A DNA stretch of 64,000 nt from contig NZ_FOWZ01000001.1 in NCBI RefSeq assembly GCF_900115585.1, forward strand, positions 248,001 to 312,000, in the 5' to 3' direction. This document shows, one piece after another, positions 56,469 to 64,000 of the stretch; position 1 is the stretch's first letter; the number at the start of each line of letters is the position of its first letter. Under the pieces are notes generated by a model that saw nothing but the letters and a program-made list of their open reading frames with translations, made no database searches and was not told where the DNA came from. Source of the stretch: Qipengyuania nanhaisediminis (lineage in GTDB: Bacteria; Pseudomonadota; Alphaproteobacteria; Sphingomonadales; Sphingomonadaceae). The position numbers and the translations under genes were made by a program.

Positions 56469-58649
56469 TCAGTAGCTCAGCCGCAGGCTGGCACTGAAAT
56501 TGCGGCCCGCCATCGGCACGAAGTCCTTCGTGAAGCTGGCGTGGCGACGACCGGTCACGTCGAAAATGTTCTCGGCCTTCACGATGACGCTGATTGACGG
56601 ATTGGCAGCGATCGGGCGCCACGTTGCGATAGCATTCACGAAGGTGAACCCGTCGGTCGGGGTTTCGAAGGCAGCGACTTCATCCTGGCTATCGACCCAT
56701 TCGACCTCGCCGCGAAGATCGAACGACCCGGTCGATGCTTCGAGCGCGCCCATCAGGCTGAGCGGCGGGATGCGCGGCACGTTCGACCCGTCTGACAATT
56801 CCGCGTCCACCAGTTCACCGCGCAGGTCTGCGGTGAGAGCGAAGTTACCCGTATCGAGGAAGCGCCAGATCAGCTCGCCTTCGATGCCCTGGTAAGTCGC
56901 ATCCTGCTGCAGGTATTCGAACACCGGCAGTTCGTCTTCCTCCTCGCCGGTCTCGGACAGATAGATATAGTCGTCAAACCAGTTCTTGAACGCTGCGACG
57001 CTGAACTCGACATCGCCGAGCCGGCCACGCGCGAAGATTTCCGCGCCCCAGGCCCGCTCGATCCCGAGGTCCACGTCGCCGATTTCGAATTGCTGGGTCG
57101 CGATGTGCGGGCCGTTGGAGAACAGCTCCTCGGCACTCGGCGCGCGCGCCACACGCGACAGGTTCACGCCCGCGCGGAAGGCCTGCGGGCCATCGTAGGC
57201 GAGGCCGATCGCGCCGGAGAATGCATCGAAATCGCGCTCGACGCCAAGAGGCACCGAATCGACATTTGTCGCTTCATAGCGAAGCGCACCTTCCAGTTGG
57301 ATCGGGCCGTCGCCATATTCCTGAAGGGCAAACAGCGAAATCTGCTCGGTGCGGTTGGGCGCGACATAAGCCTCTTCGCCCTCGGCGAAGAAGTCGCGGA
57401 AGTAATACTGCAGGCCGAGCGAACCGCGCCAACGACCGTTGGGGTTCTGGATCAGTTCGGCGCGGGCTTCCATGCCCTGCACGTCGAACGTGGTGCCGAC
57501 CTCGTCGCCTTCGAATTCGGTGTGGGTATAGTCGGAATAGCCCGCACGCACGCGGAGGCGTTCGAACATTCCCTCGCCCAGCGCTATGTCTCCGCGCAGG
57601 TCGGCGCGGTACTGGCGAAGACCGATATTGACGGTTTCGGGGCCTTCTTCCTCGAGTTCTGCTTCGCCGCCCTCTTCCTCTTCGCCGTGATGATGCCCGG
57701 CTCCGGGGCGGATCGGCACGCCATAGAAGGTGTCGTAAACGCCGACCGACACGCCGAGATGCGAGTTGTCGCGGAAAAAGGCGAAGCCGCCATTTGCCGT
57801 CCATGTTTCGGTAGCGCTGTTGAAGAGCGTTCCGCTCGCCAAGGCCGCTTCACGCAGCTCTTCGGCTTCTTCGAATTCGCCCTCTTCTTCTTCCTCGTCG
57901 GCTTCTTCGAGAAGTTCGCTGCGAAGGTTTTCGGAAAGCACGAAGCCGGGAACGCTGAGATCGTCCGTGGTGCGGTAAGACCCGTCGAAATGTGTCACGA
58001 AGCCGCCACCCAGCGGCACGTCGATCGACGCACCGGCTTCGCGCAGGTCGCTGGCCGTGTCCGCGCGCACGATGGCGTCGACGTGCACTGCCTCGTTCGG
58101 GACGCGGCGCGGGATGCGCTTGTCGATCACATTGACTGCGCCGCCGATCGCCTGGCTGCCGTAAAGAAGGACGGCCGGTCCACGTAGCACCTCGATACTT
58201 TCGGCAGTCAGCGGATCGATCGACACCGCATGGTCGGCAGAGGTATTGGACACGTCGATAGCGCCGATCCCGTCGACCAGCACTTTCACGCGCTCGCCGG
58301 AAAACCCACGCAGGATCGGCCGTGATGCACCCGGGGCAAAGCCGGTGGCGGTGACGCCCGGCACATCGGCGAGAACCTCGCCCAGCTGCCCGTCGAGATT
58401 GGCATCGAGAGTTGCCCCCTCGATAACGCTGGTCCCGGCAAGCAGGTCAAACTGGCGAAGGCCTGCGGCGGTGACGATGATGACGCTGCGCGAATCCATG
58501 CGGCGGTCATGGACATCGTCGATCACATCTTCCGATTCCGCAGGCTGCGTATCGGTGTCCTGCGCAGCGGCCGGGGCGGTAGCCACCAGCGCCAAGGTGG
58601 AAAGGGAGGCGAAAAGAGCGCGCTTGGCGGCTTTGGTTTGATACAACAT
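56469..58649 (-). CDS. TonB-dependent receptor, ZnuD-like, with acidic/His-rich loop
   Basis: 726 residues from the ATG at 58649. Signal peptide ends TAPAAAQD; TonB box SVIIVTAAG; plug with ASRPILRGFSGERVKVLVDGIGAIDVSNTSADHA (quoted in parts), a sequence close to zinc receptors of ZnuD type; barrel ends LRLSY. Two exposed segments are strikingly metal-binding: an acidic run (EEADEEEEEGEFEEAEEL) and GAGHHHGEEEEGG. Such loops are expected to catch Zn or another divalent metal. A Zur-type site was not convincingly found near the start. Confidence 0.88.
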   Translation of the reverse strand: MLYQTKAAKRALFASLSTLALVATAPAAAQDTDTQPAESEDVIDDVHDRRMDSRSVIIVTAAGLRQFDLLAGTSVIEGATLDANLDGQLGEVLADVPGVTATGFAPGASRPILRGFSGERVKVLVDGIGAIDVSNTSADHAVSIDPLTAESIEVLRGPAVLLYGSQAIGGAVNVIDKRIPRRVPNEAVHVDAIVRADTASDLREAGASIDVPLGGGFVTHFDGSYRTTDDLSVPGFVLSENLRSELLEEADEEEEEGEFEEAEELREAALASGTLFNSATETWTANGGFAFFRDNSHLGVSVGVYDTFYGVPIRPGAGHHHGEEEEGGEAELEEEGPETVNIGLRQYRADLRGDIALGEGMFERLRVRAGYSDYTHTEFEGDEVGTTFDVQGMEARAELIQNPNGRWRGSLGLQYYFRDFFAEGEEAYVAPNRTEQISLFALQEYGDGPIQLEGALRYEATNVDSVPLGVERDFDAFSGAIGLAYDGPQAFRAGVNLSRVARAPSAEELFSNGPHIATQQFEIGDVDLGIERAWGAEIFARGRLGDVEFSVAAFKNWFDDYIYLSETGEEEDELPVFEYLQQDATYQGIEGELIWRFLDTGNFALTADLRGELVDAELSDGSNVPRIPPLSLMGALEASTGSFDLRGEVEWVDSQDEVAAFETPTDGFTFVNAIATWRPIAANPSISVIVKAENIFDVTGRRHASFTKDFVPMAGRNFSASLRLSY

Positions 58650-58760
58650 ATCGCGCACATAGCAGCGGAAACGCGTCATTCAAGCGTTATCCGCCGAATG
58701 TGCATGCGACACGACAAACGACAGCAAGGTCGCCGATCGAAGTCCGGATTTTTGGAGAAA

Positions 58761-58835
58761 TGGAGCGGGCGAGGCGATTCGAACGCCCGACCCCAACCTT
58801 GGCAAGGTTGTGCTCTACCCCTGAGCTACGCCCGC
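58761..58835 (-). tRNA. tRNA-Gly (anticodon GCC)
   Basis: 75 bases on the minus strand including an encoded CCA (58761-58763). Acceptor stem GCGGGCG/CGCCCGC, D arm AGCTCAGGGGTAGAGC, anticodon stem-loop CAACC-TTGCCAA-GGTTG, T arm with TTCGAAT. The cloverleaf is complete. The 374 bases between the ZnuD-like gene and cnoX hold only this gene; I see no clear terminator behind it. Confidence 0.97.
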
Positions 58836-59023
58836 TCACTGACGCTCTACCGAGCCGCATGGCCCGGTGGGGAGGCGCGCAGTTAGCAACGCCGCATGAG
58901 TCCCGCAAGAGAAAAAATGCACCTTTTGTCCCGCCCTTGTGCAGCGCCTCCCGGTACTTCACATTTGCAAGCGAAGGCCCACATGGGTGGCCTGACAATT
59001 TATAGCATCGAAAGGCGGTACAC

Positions 59024-59956
59024 GTGGCGAGCATGGGGTTGAACATCGACGAGCAGAAGGCGGTCGAGCGTTTCAAGAAAGACGTAGTCGAGCCTTCGAT
59101 GACCAGCCTGGTCATTCTGGATTTCTACGCCGACTGGTGTGGCCCCTGCAAAGCCCTGGCACCCATGCTGGAAAAGGTGGCGGCGGACTATGCCGACAAG
59201 GGCGTGGTCCTGAAGAAGATCGACGTCGACAAGGAACAGTTCATCGCCTCGCAGTTCCAGGTGCAGTCGATCCCGACCGTCTATGCCATGTTCCAGGGCC
59301 AGCCCGTTGCCGACCTGACCAATGCACGCAGCGAATCACAGCTAAAGCAGACGCTCGACCAGATCCTCGCCCAGGTTCCGGTACAGGCAGGCGCAGGCGC
59401 CGACCCGCAAGCTCAGGCCGCCCAGCAGGTCGATCAGTTCGTGGCGATGGGCGAACAGGTCCTGGCCGAAGGCGATGCGCCGCGCGCTGCAGGCATTTTC
59501 GCACAGGTAACCGAAATGGCTCCCGACAATGCGGAAGCGCATGCGGGCCTGATCCGCGCGCTCACGCAGGCGGACCAGATCGAGGAAGCGAAGAAAGTCC
59601 TCGATGCCGCAAAGGGCAATCCCACCCTCGCTGAACATCCCGCGATCGAAGTGGCGGCAAGCGCCCTTGAGCTTGCCGGAAACAAAGTGGACGACAGCGA
59701 GCTCGCCGGCCTGAGGGACAAGGCCAAGTCCGACCCTGCCGACATGGATGCGCGCCTCGCCTACGCCGAAGCCGCCTTCGCTGCCGGACAGCGCGACGCT
59801 GCAGCCGAGGAACTGCTCGCAATGGTCGAAGCCGACCGCGAATGGAACGAGGGCGCCGCGCGCGCCAAGCTGGTGGATATCTTCGGCGCGGTCGGGCTGG
59901 AAGACCCTTGGGTCGTCGAAACCCGCCGCAAGCTTTCACGTCTCTTGTTCGGATAA
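59024..59956 (+). CDS. cnoX: CnoX/YbbN-type thioredoxin-TPR co-chaperone
   Basis: 310 residues. An N-terminal thioredoxin fold with active-site WCGPC near residues 38-42 (FYADWCGPCKALAPMLEK) is followed from about 130 by TPR-like helix pairs (VDQFVAMGEQVLAEGDAPRAAG, AEAHAGLIRALTQADQIEEAKKVLDAA). CnoX protects proteins from oxidation and hands them to chaperones. E. coli CnoX lacks the two active cysteines; this one keeps them, so it may reduce substrates. GTG at 59024 or ATG at 59033 can start. Confidence 0.9.
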   Translation: MASMGLNIDEQKAVERFKKDVVEPSMTSLVILDFYADWCGPCKALAPMLEKVAADYADKGVVLKKIDVDKEQFIASQFQVQSIPTVYAMFQGQPVADLTNARSESQLKQTLDQILAQVPVQAGAGADPQAQAAQQVDQFVAMGEQVLAEGDAPRAAGIFAQVTEMAPDNAEAHAGLIRALTQADQIEEAKKVLDAAKGNPTLAEHPAIEVAASALELAGNKVDDSELAGLRDKAKSDPADMDARLAYAEAAFAAGQRDAAAEELLAMVEADREWNEGAARAKLVDIFGAVGLEDPWVVETRRKLSRLLFG

Positions 59957-59960
59957 TTTA

Positions 59961-60572
59961 TTGGCCCGCAAACTCTCCATATTCCCCTTGCCCGGCGCGA
60001 TCCTGTTTCCCGGGCTTCAATTGCCGCTCCACATTTTCGAGCCGCGCTATCGCGAGCTGGTCGGCAGCGCGCTTGCGAAGGATCGCCTCATCGCGATGAT
60101 CCAGCCGCAAAAGTCGGGTGAGAACTCCCCGCTTTACGAGGTTGGCTGCGTCGGCCGTATCGGCGATGTCGAAGCGTTGGAGGATGGCCGCTACAATATC
60201 GTGCTCGAAGGCGAGGCGCGCTTCAGGGTCCTGCGCGAACTCGACGTGACGACCGCATTCCGGCAGGTCGAGGCGGAATTCATCGAAGACCCGCAGAACG
60301 AAGTGCTCTCCAGCGTTGAGCGTGCTGCCTTCGAATTCGAGGCAAAGCGCTTCGCACTTATGCAGGGTTATACGGTCGATTGGGATTCGGTCGAACGGCT
60401 CGATGACGAGACGTTGATCAACGGAGTGGCGCAGATCATCCCGTTCGATTCGGCCGCAAAGCAAGCCTTGCTGGAAGCGCCGACCCTGGCCGATCGGTGC
60501 GAGCTCATGATCCAGCTGATGCAGTTCTTCGCCCTGCGCGATGACGACGACGAAATCGTCACCCTGCAGTAG
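59961..60572 (+). CDS. LON substrate-binding-domain protein
   Basis: 203 residues from a TTG at 59961, four bases after the cnoX stop. It is the isolated N-terminal domain of Lon protease: KLSIFPLPGAILFPGLQLPLHIFEPRYRELV at the start (quoted from start onward in part), then GCVGRIGDVEALEDGRYNIVLEG. No AAA or protease domain is present. Such stand-alone proteins are common in alphaproteobacteria; the role is not known. Co-transcription with cnoX suggests protein quality control. Confidence 0.88.
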   Translation: MARKLSIFPLPGAILFPGLQLPLHIFEPRYRELVGSALAKDRLIAMIQPQKSGENSPLYEVGCVGRIGDVEALEDGRYNIVLEGEARFRVLRELDVTTAFRQVEAEFIEDPQNEVLSSVERAAFEFEAKRFALMQGYTVDWDSVERLDDETLINGVAQIIPFDSAAKQALLEAPTLADRCELMIQLMQFFALRDDDDEIVTLQ

Positions 60573-60575
60573 GCG

Positions 60576-61199
60576 TTAAAGGCCGAAGCTGCCTTTCAGC
60601 CCGTCGATCACATATTGCGCCGCGAGCGCGGCCAGCAGCACGCCGAGCAGGCGCGTGATCACCGCCTCTACCCGGTCGCCGAAGAATTTCATCAGCGGGC
60701 CTGCCGCCACCAGCGCCAGCATGGTGATGAACAGCACGGCGCCAAGGGCGCCGAGCACCACGAAGGTCTGCTCCAGCCCCGAAGCTTCATTCATAAGCAG
60801 CATGATCGCCGCAATCGCGCCGGGTCCCGCCAGCATCGGCATGGCCATGGGGAATACCGAAACGTCTTCGACCTCGGGCGTCGCCGCGACTTTCTGCGCA
60901 CGGTCTTCGCGCCGCTGTGTGCGCTTCTCGAACACCATTTCGAACGCGATCCAGAACAGCATGAAGCCGCCTGCAATTCGGAAACTGTCGAGTTCGATAT
61001 GCAAGGCGCTCAGCAGGTCCTCGCCGAACAGGGCGAAGATCAAGAGGATGATGGCCGCGATGAAACAGGCACGGATAGCCATGTTCCGGCGCTGGGCCGG
61101 GGTCGCCCCCTTGGTGAGGCCTGCATAAATCGGCGCGCAACCCGGCGGGTCGATAACGACGAACAGCGTGATGAAGGCCGAGATGAACAGCTGGGTCAT
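60576..61199 (-). CDS. MarC-family integral membrane protein
   Basis: 207 residues with six membrane segments. Start [20 protein letters not shown] and the repeated MPMLAGPGAIAAIMLLM block are MarC/UPF0056 signatures. Transport function is suspected but not shown; the name comes from a multiple-antibiotic-resistance locus and does not imply resistance. Last gene of yggT-folD-lipoprotein-marC, overlapping the previous stop as ATGA. It converges on the LON-domain gene. Confidence 0.9.
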   Translation of the reverse strand: MTQLFISAFITLFVVIDPPGCAPIYAGLTKGATPAQRRNMAIRACFIAAIILLIFALFGEDLLSALHIELDSFRIAGGFMLFWIAFEMVFEKRTQRREDRAQKVAATPEVEDVSVFPMAMPMLAGPGAIAAIMLLMNEASGLEQTFVVLGALGAVLFITMLALVAAGPLMKFFGDRVEAVITRLLGVLLAALAAQYVIDGLKGSFGL

Positions 61200-61876
61200 T
61201 GTGCGGCGTCCGGTGCCAGAGCGATATTCACGACCTGCTCCCATCCATCTTCACCGGCCAACCAGACGACATAGTGGCGCTCGCCCTGGCCGACGATCTG
61301 GAAACCCCACGCCAGGGTCCCGTCACGCGAGACGCGCAGGGGAATGGCGCTGTCCGGCTCGCCGGTGTCGACCTTGGTATCGCACGCGGCGACCGCGCTC
61401 GATATCATGTCGGGCGCAACGGGCGCTTCGTCCTGCGGGAAGCCGAAGTCGAACACATAGCGATAATCGCCATTGCGCTGCCTCTGCCAGACCGTGTTGA
61501 ATGTCCCGACCGAGCCGTTCGGATCGGTGAAACCACCCTGCGTCACGGCGAGCGAGCCATCGCAGCTCGACCAGACCCGATGCGGCTCCCAGCTGACCGC
61601 TTCGGGCGGGTTGTCCTGCGATTTAAGCCAAGGCTTCGCTTCTATCGCGCCGTTACGGCCGAAGATCAGCGCACCGTCCGCTGCATATTCATCGAAGGCA
61701 GTCCACTGACCGTCCTCACGCGCGGCGCGGGCGAAAGCGAGTTCGGTCGCGATTACCTTGCTCACCTCTGCTGTCGGGGTCAGCAACCGCGTATAGCGAT
61801 CGCGCTGGTTCGGCAGCGGAGCGCAGGCCGCGCCGCTCGCCAGCGCACAGGCAGCCAAGGCGAGGCGCACACTCAC
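61196..61876 (-). CDS. Exported NTF2-like (SnoaL/DUF4440-type) protein
   Basis: 226 residues from a GTG at 61876 that overlaps the folD stop. The signal ([22 protein letters not shown]) contains two possible lipobox cysteines, neither a perfect fit, so it may be a lipoprotein or a plain secreted protein. Residues about 45-160 show an NTF2-like cone: [28 protein letters not shown], then [20 protein letters not shown] and [10 protein letters not shown]. Function unknown; co-translated with folD and marC. Confidence 0.75.
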   Translation of the reverse strand: MSVRLALAACALASGAACAPLPNQRDRYTRLLTPTAEVSKVIATELAFARAAREDGQWTAFDEYAADGALIFGRNGAIEAKPWLKSQDNPPEAVSWEPHRVWSSCDGSLAVTQGGFTDPNGSVGTFNTVWQRQRNGDYRYVFDFGFPQDEAPVAPDMISSAVAACDTKVDTGEPDSAIPLRVSRDGTLAWGFQIVGQGERHYVVWLAGEDGWEQVVNIALAPDAAQ

Positions 61877-62766
61877 AGGCTTTGCGGCACTTCCAGCCCG
61901 GCATTGCGGTGGGCGGCGACAAGGGTGTTGCGCAGGAGGACCGCAATCGTCATCGGACCCACACCGCCCGGAACGGGCGTAATCGCTGCGGCGATCCCTT
62001 CGGCGCCTGCATAGTCGACATCGCCGACCAGCCGGCCCTTCTCCTCGCCTTCGGCAGGGGGCAGGCGGTTGATGCCGACGTCGATCACCGTCGCGCCTTC
62101 CTTGAGCCATTCCGCCTTGACCATTTCCGCACGGCCTACGGCGGCCACCACGATGTCGGCGCGTTTGACAACCGACGGCAGGTCCTTGGTCCGGCTATGG
62201 GCGATCGTGACGGTGGCATTGGCGTCGAGAAGCAGCTGCGCCATCGGCTTGCCGACGATGTTCGAACGGCCGATCACGACCGCTTCGAGGCCGGACAGGT
62301 CGCCCAGCCGGTCGGTCAACAGCATCATGCAGCCGAGCGGTGTGCAGGGAACGAAGCCGTTCTGCCCCACGGCAAGGCGTCCGGCATTGGTCACGTGGAA
62401 ACCGTCCACGTCCTTGTCCGGGCTGATCGATGCGATCACCGACTGCTCGTCAAGATGGTCGGGCAGCGGCAGCTGGACCAGGATGCCGTCGACCGCGTCG
62501 TCCGCATTCAGCTGTTCGACCAGCGCCAGCAGGTCCGCCTCACTGGTGTCGACCGGCAGACGGTGCTCGAAACTTTCCATGCCCGCAGCGACGGTCGCCT
62601 TGTGCTTCGAGCGCACATAGACCTGGCTGGCAGGATCCTCTCCCACCAGGACGACTGCGAGACCGGCTTTGCGGCCCGCCTTCTGTTCGAACTGCCCGGC
62701 AAGCGCGCCGACACGCTCCCTCAGGAGGGCGGCGAAGGCTTTTCCGTCGATACGTTCAGCGGTCAT
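61873..62766 (-). CDS. folD: Methylenetetrahydrofolate dehydrogenase/cyclohydrolase FolD
   Basis: 297 residues, bifunctional NADP enzyme giving 10-formyl-THF from methylene-THF. Catalytic Tyr and Lys are in [15 protein letters not shown] near 50-64. [33 protein letters not shown] and VGINRLP are further blocks. The last part, [24 protein letters not shown], is diagnostic. It works with pabBC, also in the window, in folate-dependent one-carbon supply. It overlaps yggT and the following lipoprotein gene. Confidence 0.97.
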   Translation of the reverse strand: MTAERIDGKAFAALLRERVGALAGQFEQKAGRKAGLAVVLVGEDPASQVYVRSKHKATVAAGMESFEHRLPVDTSEADLLALVEQLNADDAVDGILVQLPLPDHLDEQSVIASISPDKDVDGFHVTNAGRLAVGQNGFVPCTPLGCMMLLTDRLGDLSGLEAVVIGRSNIVGKPMAQLLLDANATVTIAHSRTKDLPSVVKRADIVVAAVGRAEMVKAEWLKEGATVIDVGINRLPPAEGEEKGRLVGDVDYAGAEGIAAAITPVPGGVGPMTIAVLLRNTLVAAHRNAGLEVPQSL

Positions 62767-63047
62767 AGCGAGTAGATGATGTTCCCGAGGACGATAAGGA
62801 TGATGTTCATCAGGATGATCAGCACCAGCGGCGAAAAGTCGATCATCCCGGTTTGCGGCAGCAGGTTGCGGATCGGGCGGAGCACCGGATCGAGCAGGCG
62901 GTTGATGCCTTCGTAGAAGCTCATCAGGAATTCGTTCCTGCCCACCACGTTGAAGGCGAACAGCAGCCCGATGATGAACTGGATGATGATCAGCATCACG
63001 AACACGCTCGTGAGCATTTCGAGTATCTGGTAGAGTGTGATGAGCAC
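62763..63047 (-). CDS. YggT-family membrane protein
   Basis: 94 residues with two long hydrophobic helices (about 5-35 and 68-92) and the linking [21 protein letters not shown], the YggT family signature (N, P and R in RPIR). The family is linked to osmotic tolerance and cell envelope function, with no known reaction. The start has no clear partner upstream; its stop overlaps folD as ATGA. argB ends 78 bases upstream on the same strand. Confidence 0.93.
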   Translation of the reverse strand: MLITLYQILEMLTSVFVMLIIIQFIIGLLFAFNVVGRNEFLMSFYEGINRLLDPVLRPIRNLLPQTGMIDFSPLVLIILMNIILIVLGNIIYSL

Positions 63048-63124
63048 TAGGGTCTATCCCGCTGGTGTGTGTGCAATCCCGATGGCAACGCGTCTTACAC
63101 GCGCAAGACGCCCCGCGCCAAGCC

Positions 63125-64000
63125 CTATCGGGCGCTTATCAAGGTGCCTGCGCCCCTTGCGGTGAAGAATTCGAGCAGCATTGCGTGCGGCACGCGCCCG
63201 TCGAGGACGACCGCCGCTTCGCATCCCGCCTCAACCGCGCTTACGCAGGTTTCCAGCTTGGGGATCATGCCGCCGCTGATCGTCCCGTCTTCGCGCAGCG
63301 CGGCGATGTCCGCAGGGGTCAGGTCAGTGAGCAAGGCACCGCTCTTGTCGAGCACGCCCGGAACGTCGGTCAGCAGCAGCAGCCGCGCAGCGCCAAGAGC
63401 CGAAGCGAGCGCGCCCGCCATGGTGTCGGCATTGATGTTGTAGGTGTGTCCGTCTTCGCCCGTACCGATGGGGGCAATGATCGGGATCATGCCTGCCGCG
63501 GTGGCGGTTTCGATGATCGTCGTGTCGACCGCACTCGGCTCGCCCACGAAACCGAGGTCTAGGGCGCGTTCGATGTTGCTTTCGGGGTCCTTGGTCGTGC
63601 GTTCGACCTTGCGCGCGGTGACAAGCCCGCCGTCCTTGCCGGAAAGGCCGACTGCCTTGCCGCCTGCCCGCGCGATCGAGGACACCAGCGCCTTGTTGAT
63701 CGCGCCCGACAGGACCATCTCGGCGACTTCTGCCGTCGCTTTATCGGTTACGCGAAGGCCGTCGACGAAGGTGCTTTCCACGCCCAGCTTCTTGAGCATC
63801 GCGCCGATCTGCGGGCCACCGCCATGCACGACCACGGGATTGATGCCGACGGCCTTGAGCAGGACGATATCCTCGGCGAATTCGCGCGCCGCCTCTTCGT
63901 CGCCCATGGCGTTGCCGCCGTATTTCACGACGAAGCTGCGACCGGCATAGCGCTGGAAATAGGGCAGCGCCTCGATCAGCGTCTGCGCCTTGGTGCTTGC
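63125..64000 (-). CDS. argB: Acetylglutamate kinase, partial (start beyond right edge)
   Basis: The frame is open to the right edge, so the N-terminus is missing; about 291 residues are visible. It phosphorylates N-acetylglutamate in arginine synthesis. VVKYGGNAM holds the ATP-binding Lys and Gly pair; [52 protein letters not shown] and [18 protein letters not shown] (in that order) are the family blocks. The few residues before YGGNAM include [16 protein letters not shown], as in ArgB. An imperfect 7-bp hairpin (63090-63111) lies after the stop. Confidence 0.96.
   Translation of the reverse strand, partial: ASTKAQTLIEALPYFQRYAGRSFVVKYGGNAMGDEEAAREFAEDIVLLKAVGINPVVVHGGGPQIGAMLKKLGVESTFVDGLRVTDKATAEVAEMVLSGAINKALVSSIARAGGKAVGLSGKDGGLVTARKVERTTKDPESNIERALDLGFVGEPSAVDTTIIETATAAGMIPIIAPIGTGEDGHTYNINADTMAGALASALGAARLLLLTDVPGVLDKSGALLTDLTPADIAALREDGTISGGMIPKLETCVSAVEAGCEAAVVLDGRVPHAMLLEFFTARGAGTLISAR

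Noticed and set aside
58641..58653. GATATGTTGTATC at the ZnuD-like start codon as a Zur site
   Set aside because: It overlaps the start codon and matches known Zur boxes only loosely; not enough to call.
63090..63111. 7-bp hairpin between argB and yggT
   Set aside because: No T run after either side, so it was not called a terminator; kept only as a remark under argB.

Overview
The window is chromosomal DNA from an alphaproteobacterium, most likely of the order Sphingomonadales and probably an Erythrobacteraceae-type genome. This is inferred from the high GC content, the dense head-to-tail genes with ATGA, GTGA and TTGA stop/start overlaps, two large TonB-dependent receptors, the long RibA, the GlnD-type nitrogen control enzyme, and housekeeping proteins of alphaproteobacterial type. 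No transposase, integrase, CRISPR array or rRNA operon was found. One tRNA (Gly-GCC) is present. Coding density is very high and no stretch longer than about 400 bases lacks a gene.

Layout. 1-5.9 kb: end of an acidic lipoprotein gene, recQ, a three-gene SPFH / ribbon-helix-helix / small membrane protein operon behind a palindromic promoter, a secreted beta-helix protein, a DksA/TraR-type zinc-finger protein and psd. 5.9-12.4 kb, minus strand: xthA-ribA-GNAT operon, a newly proposed small RNA, lolA, rpmG, and a pabBC-rluA-arfB operon ending in a strong terminator. 12.5-17.9 kb: a HerA-like ATPase, an OmpR-type two-component system, a six-EF-hand protein with a C-rich leader hairpin, a cupin and a VOC protein. 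17.9-23.7 kb: divergent peptidases (aminopeptidase P and an oligopeptidase B-like S9 enzyme), an unlisted 40-residue membrane protein, a thioesterase and alanine dehydrogenase. 23.8-29.1 kb: a DUF389 membrane protein, ftsK, a ThiE/TenI-like protein and yggS. 29.1-36.4 kb, minus strand: TonB receptor, glnD and an acyl-CoA synthetase; the receptor and the synthetase share a 14-base palindromic promoter element at the same distance from their starts. 36.6-41.8 kb: lgt-midA, a DUF2147 protein, and an osmoprotectant-type ABC transporter in which permease and binding protein are fused. 41.8-49.6 kb: an HWE histidine kinase, a partial leucine-degradation cluster (ivd, a PhnA-like gene, mccB), a two-TM protein with an immunity-like tail, an acyltransferase, a DUF1295 protein and a TetR-like regulator. 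49.6-54.6 kb: the accessory-looking part, with two convergent glycosyltransferases followed by a two-gene phage tail-spike-like cassette behind an inverted repeat. 54.6-64 kb: dcd, a saccharopine-dehydrogenase-like oxidoreductase, a ZnuD-like TonB receptor, tRNA-Gly, a CnoX-type thioredoxin, a LON-domain protein, a yggT-folD-lipoprotein-marC operon and the end of argB.

Most genes serve core metabolism: folate and riboflavin supply (pabBC, folD, ribA), nucleotide supply (dcd), phospholipid and lipoprotein maturation (psd, lgt, lolA), DNA repair and segregation (recQ, xthA, ftsK), translation rescue (arfB), and amino-acid metabolism. The best leads for undescribed biology are the structured RNA at 8262-8385, the shared operator of the receptor and acyl-CoA synthetase, the stand-alone tail-spike cassette, the SPFH operon palindrome, and the putative immunity-like membrane protein beside mccB. 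All assignments come from reading the sequence; no database search was run.
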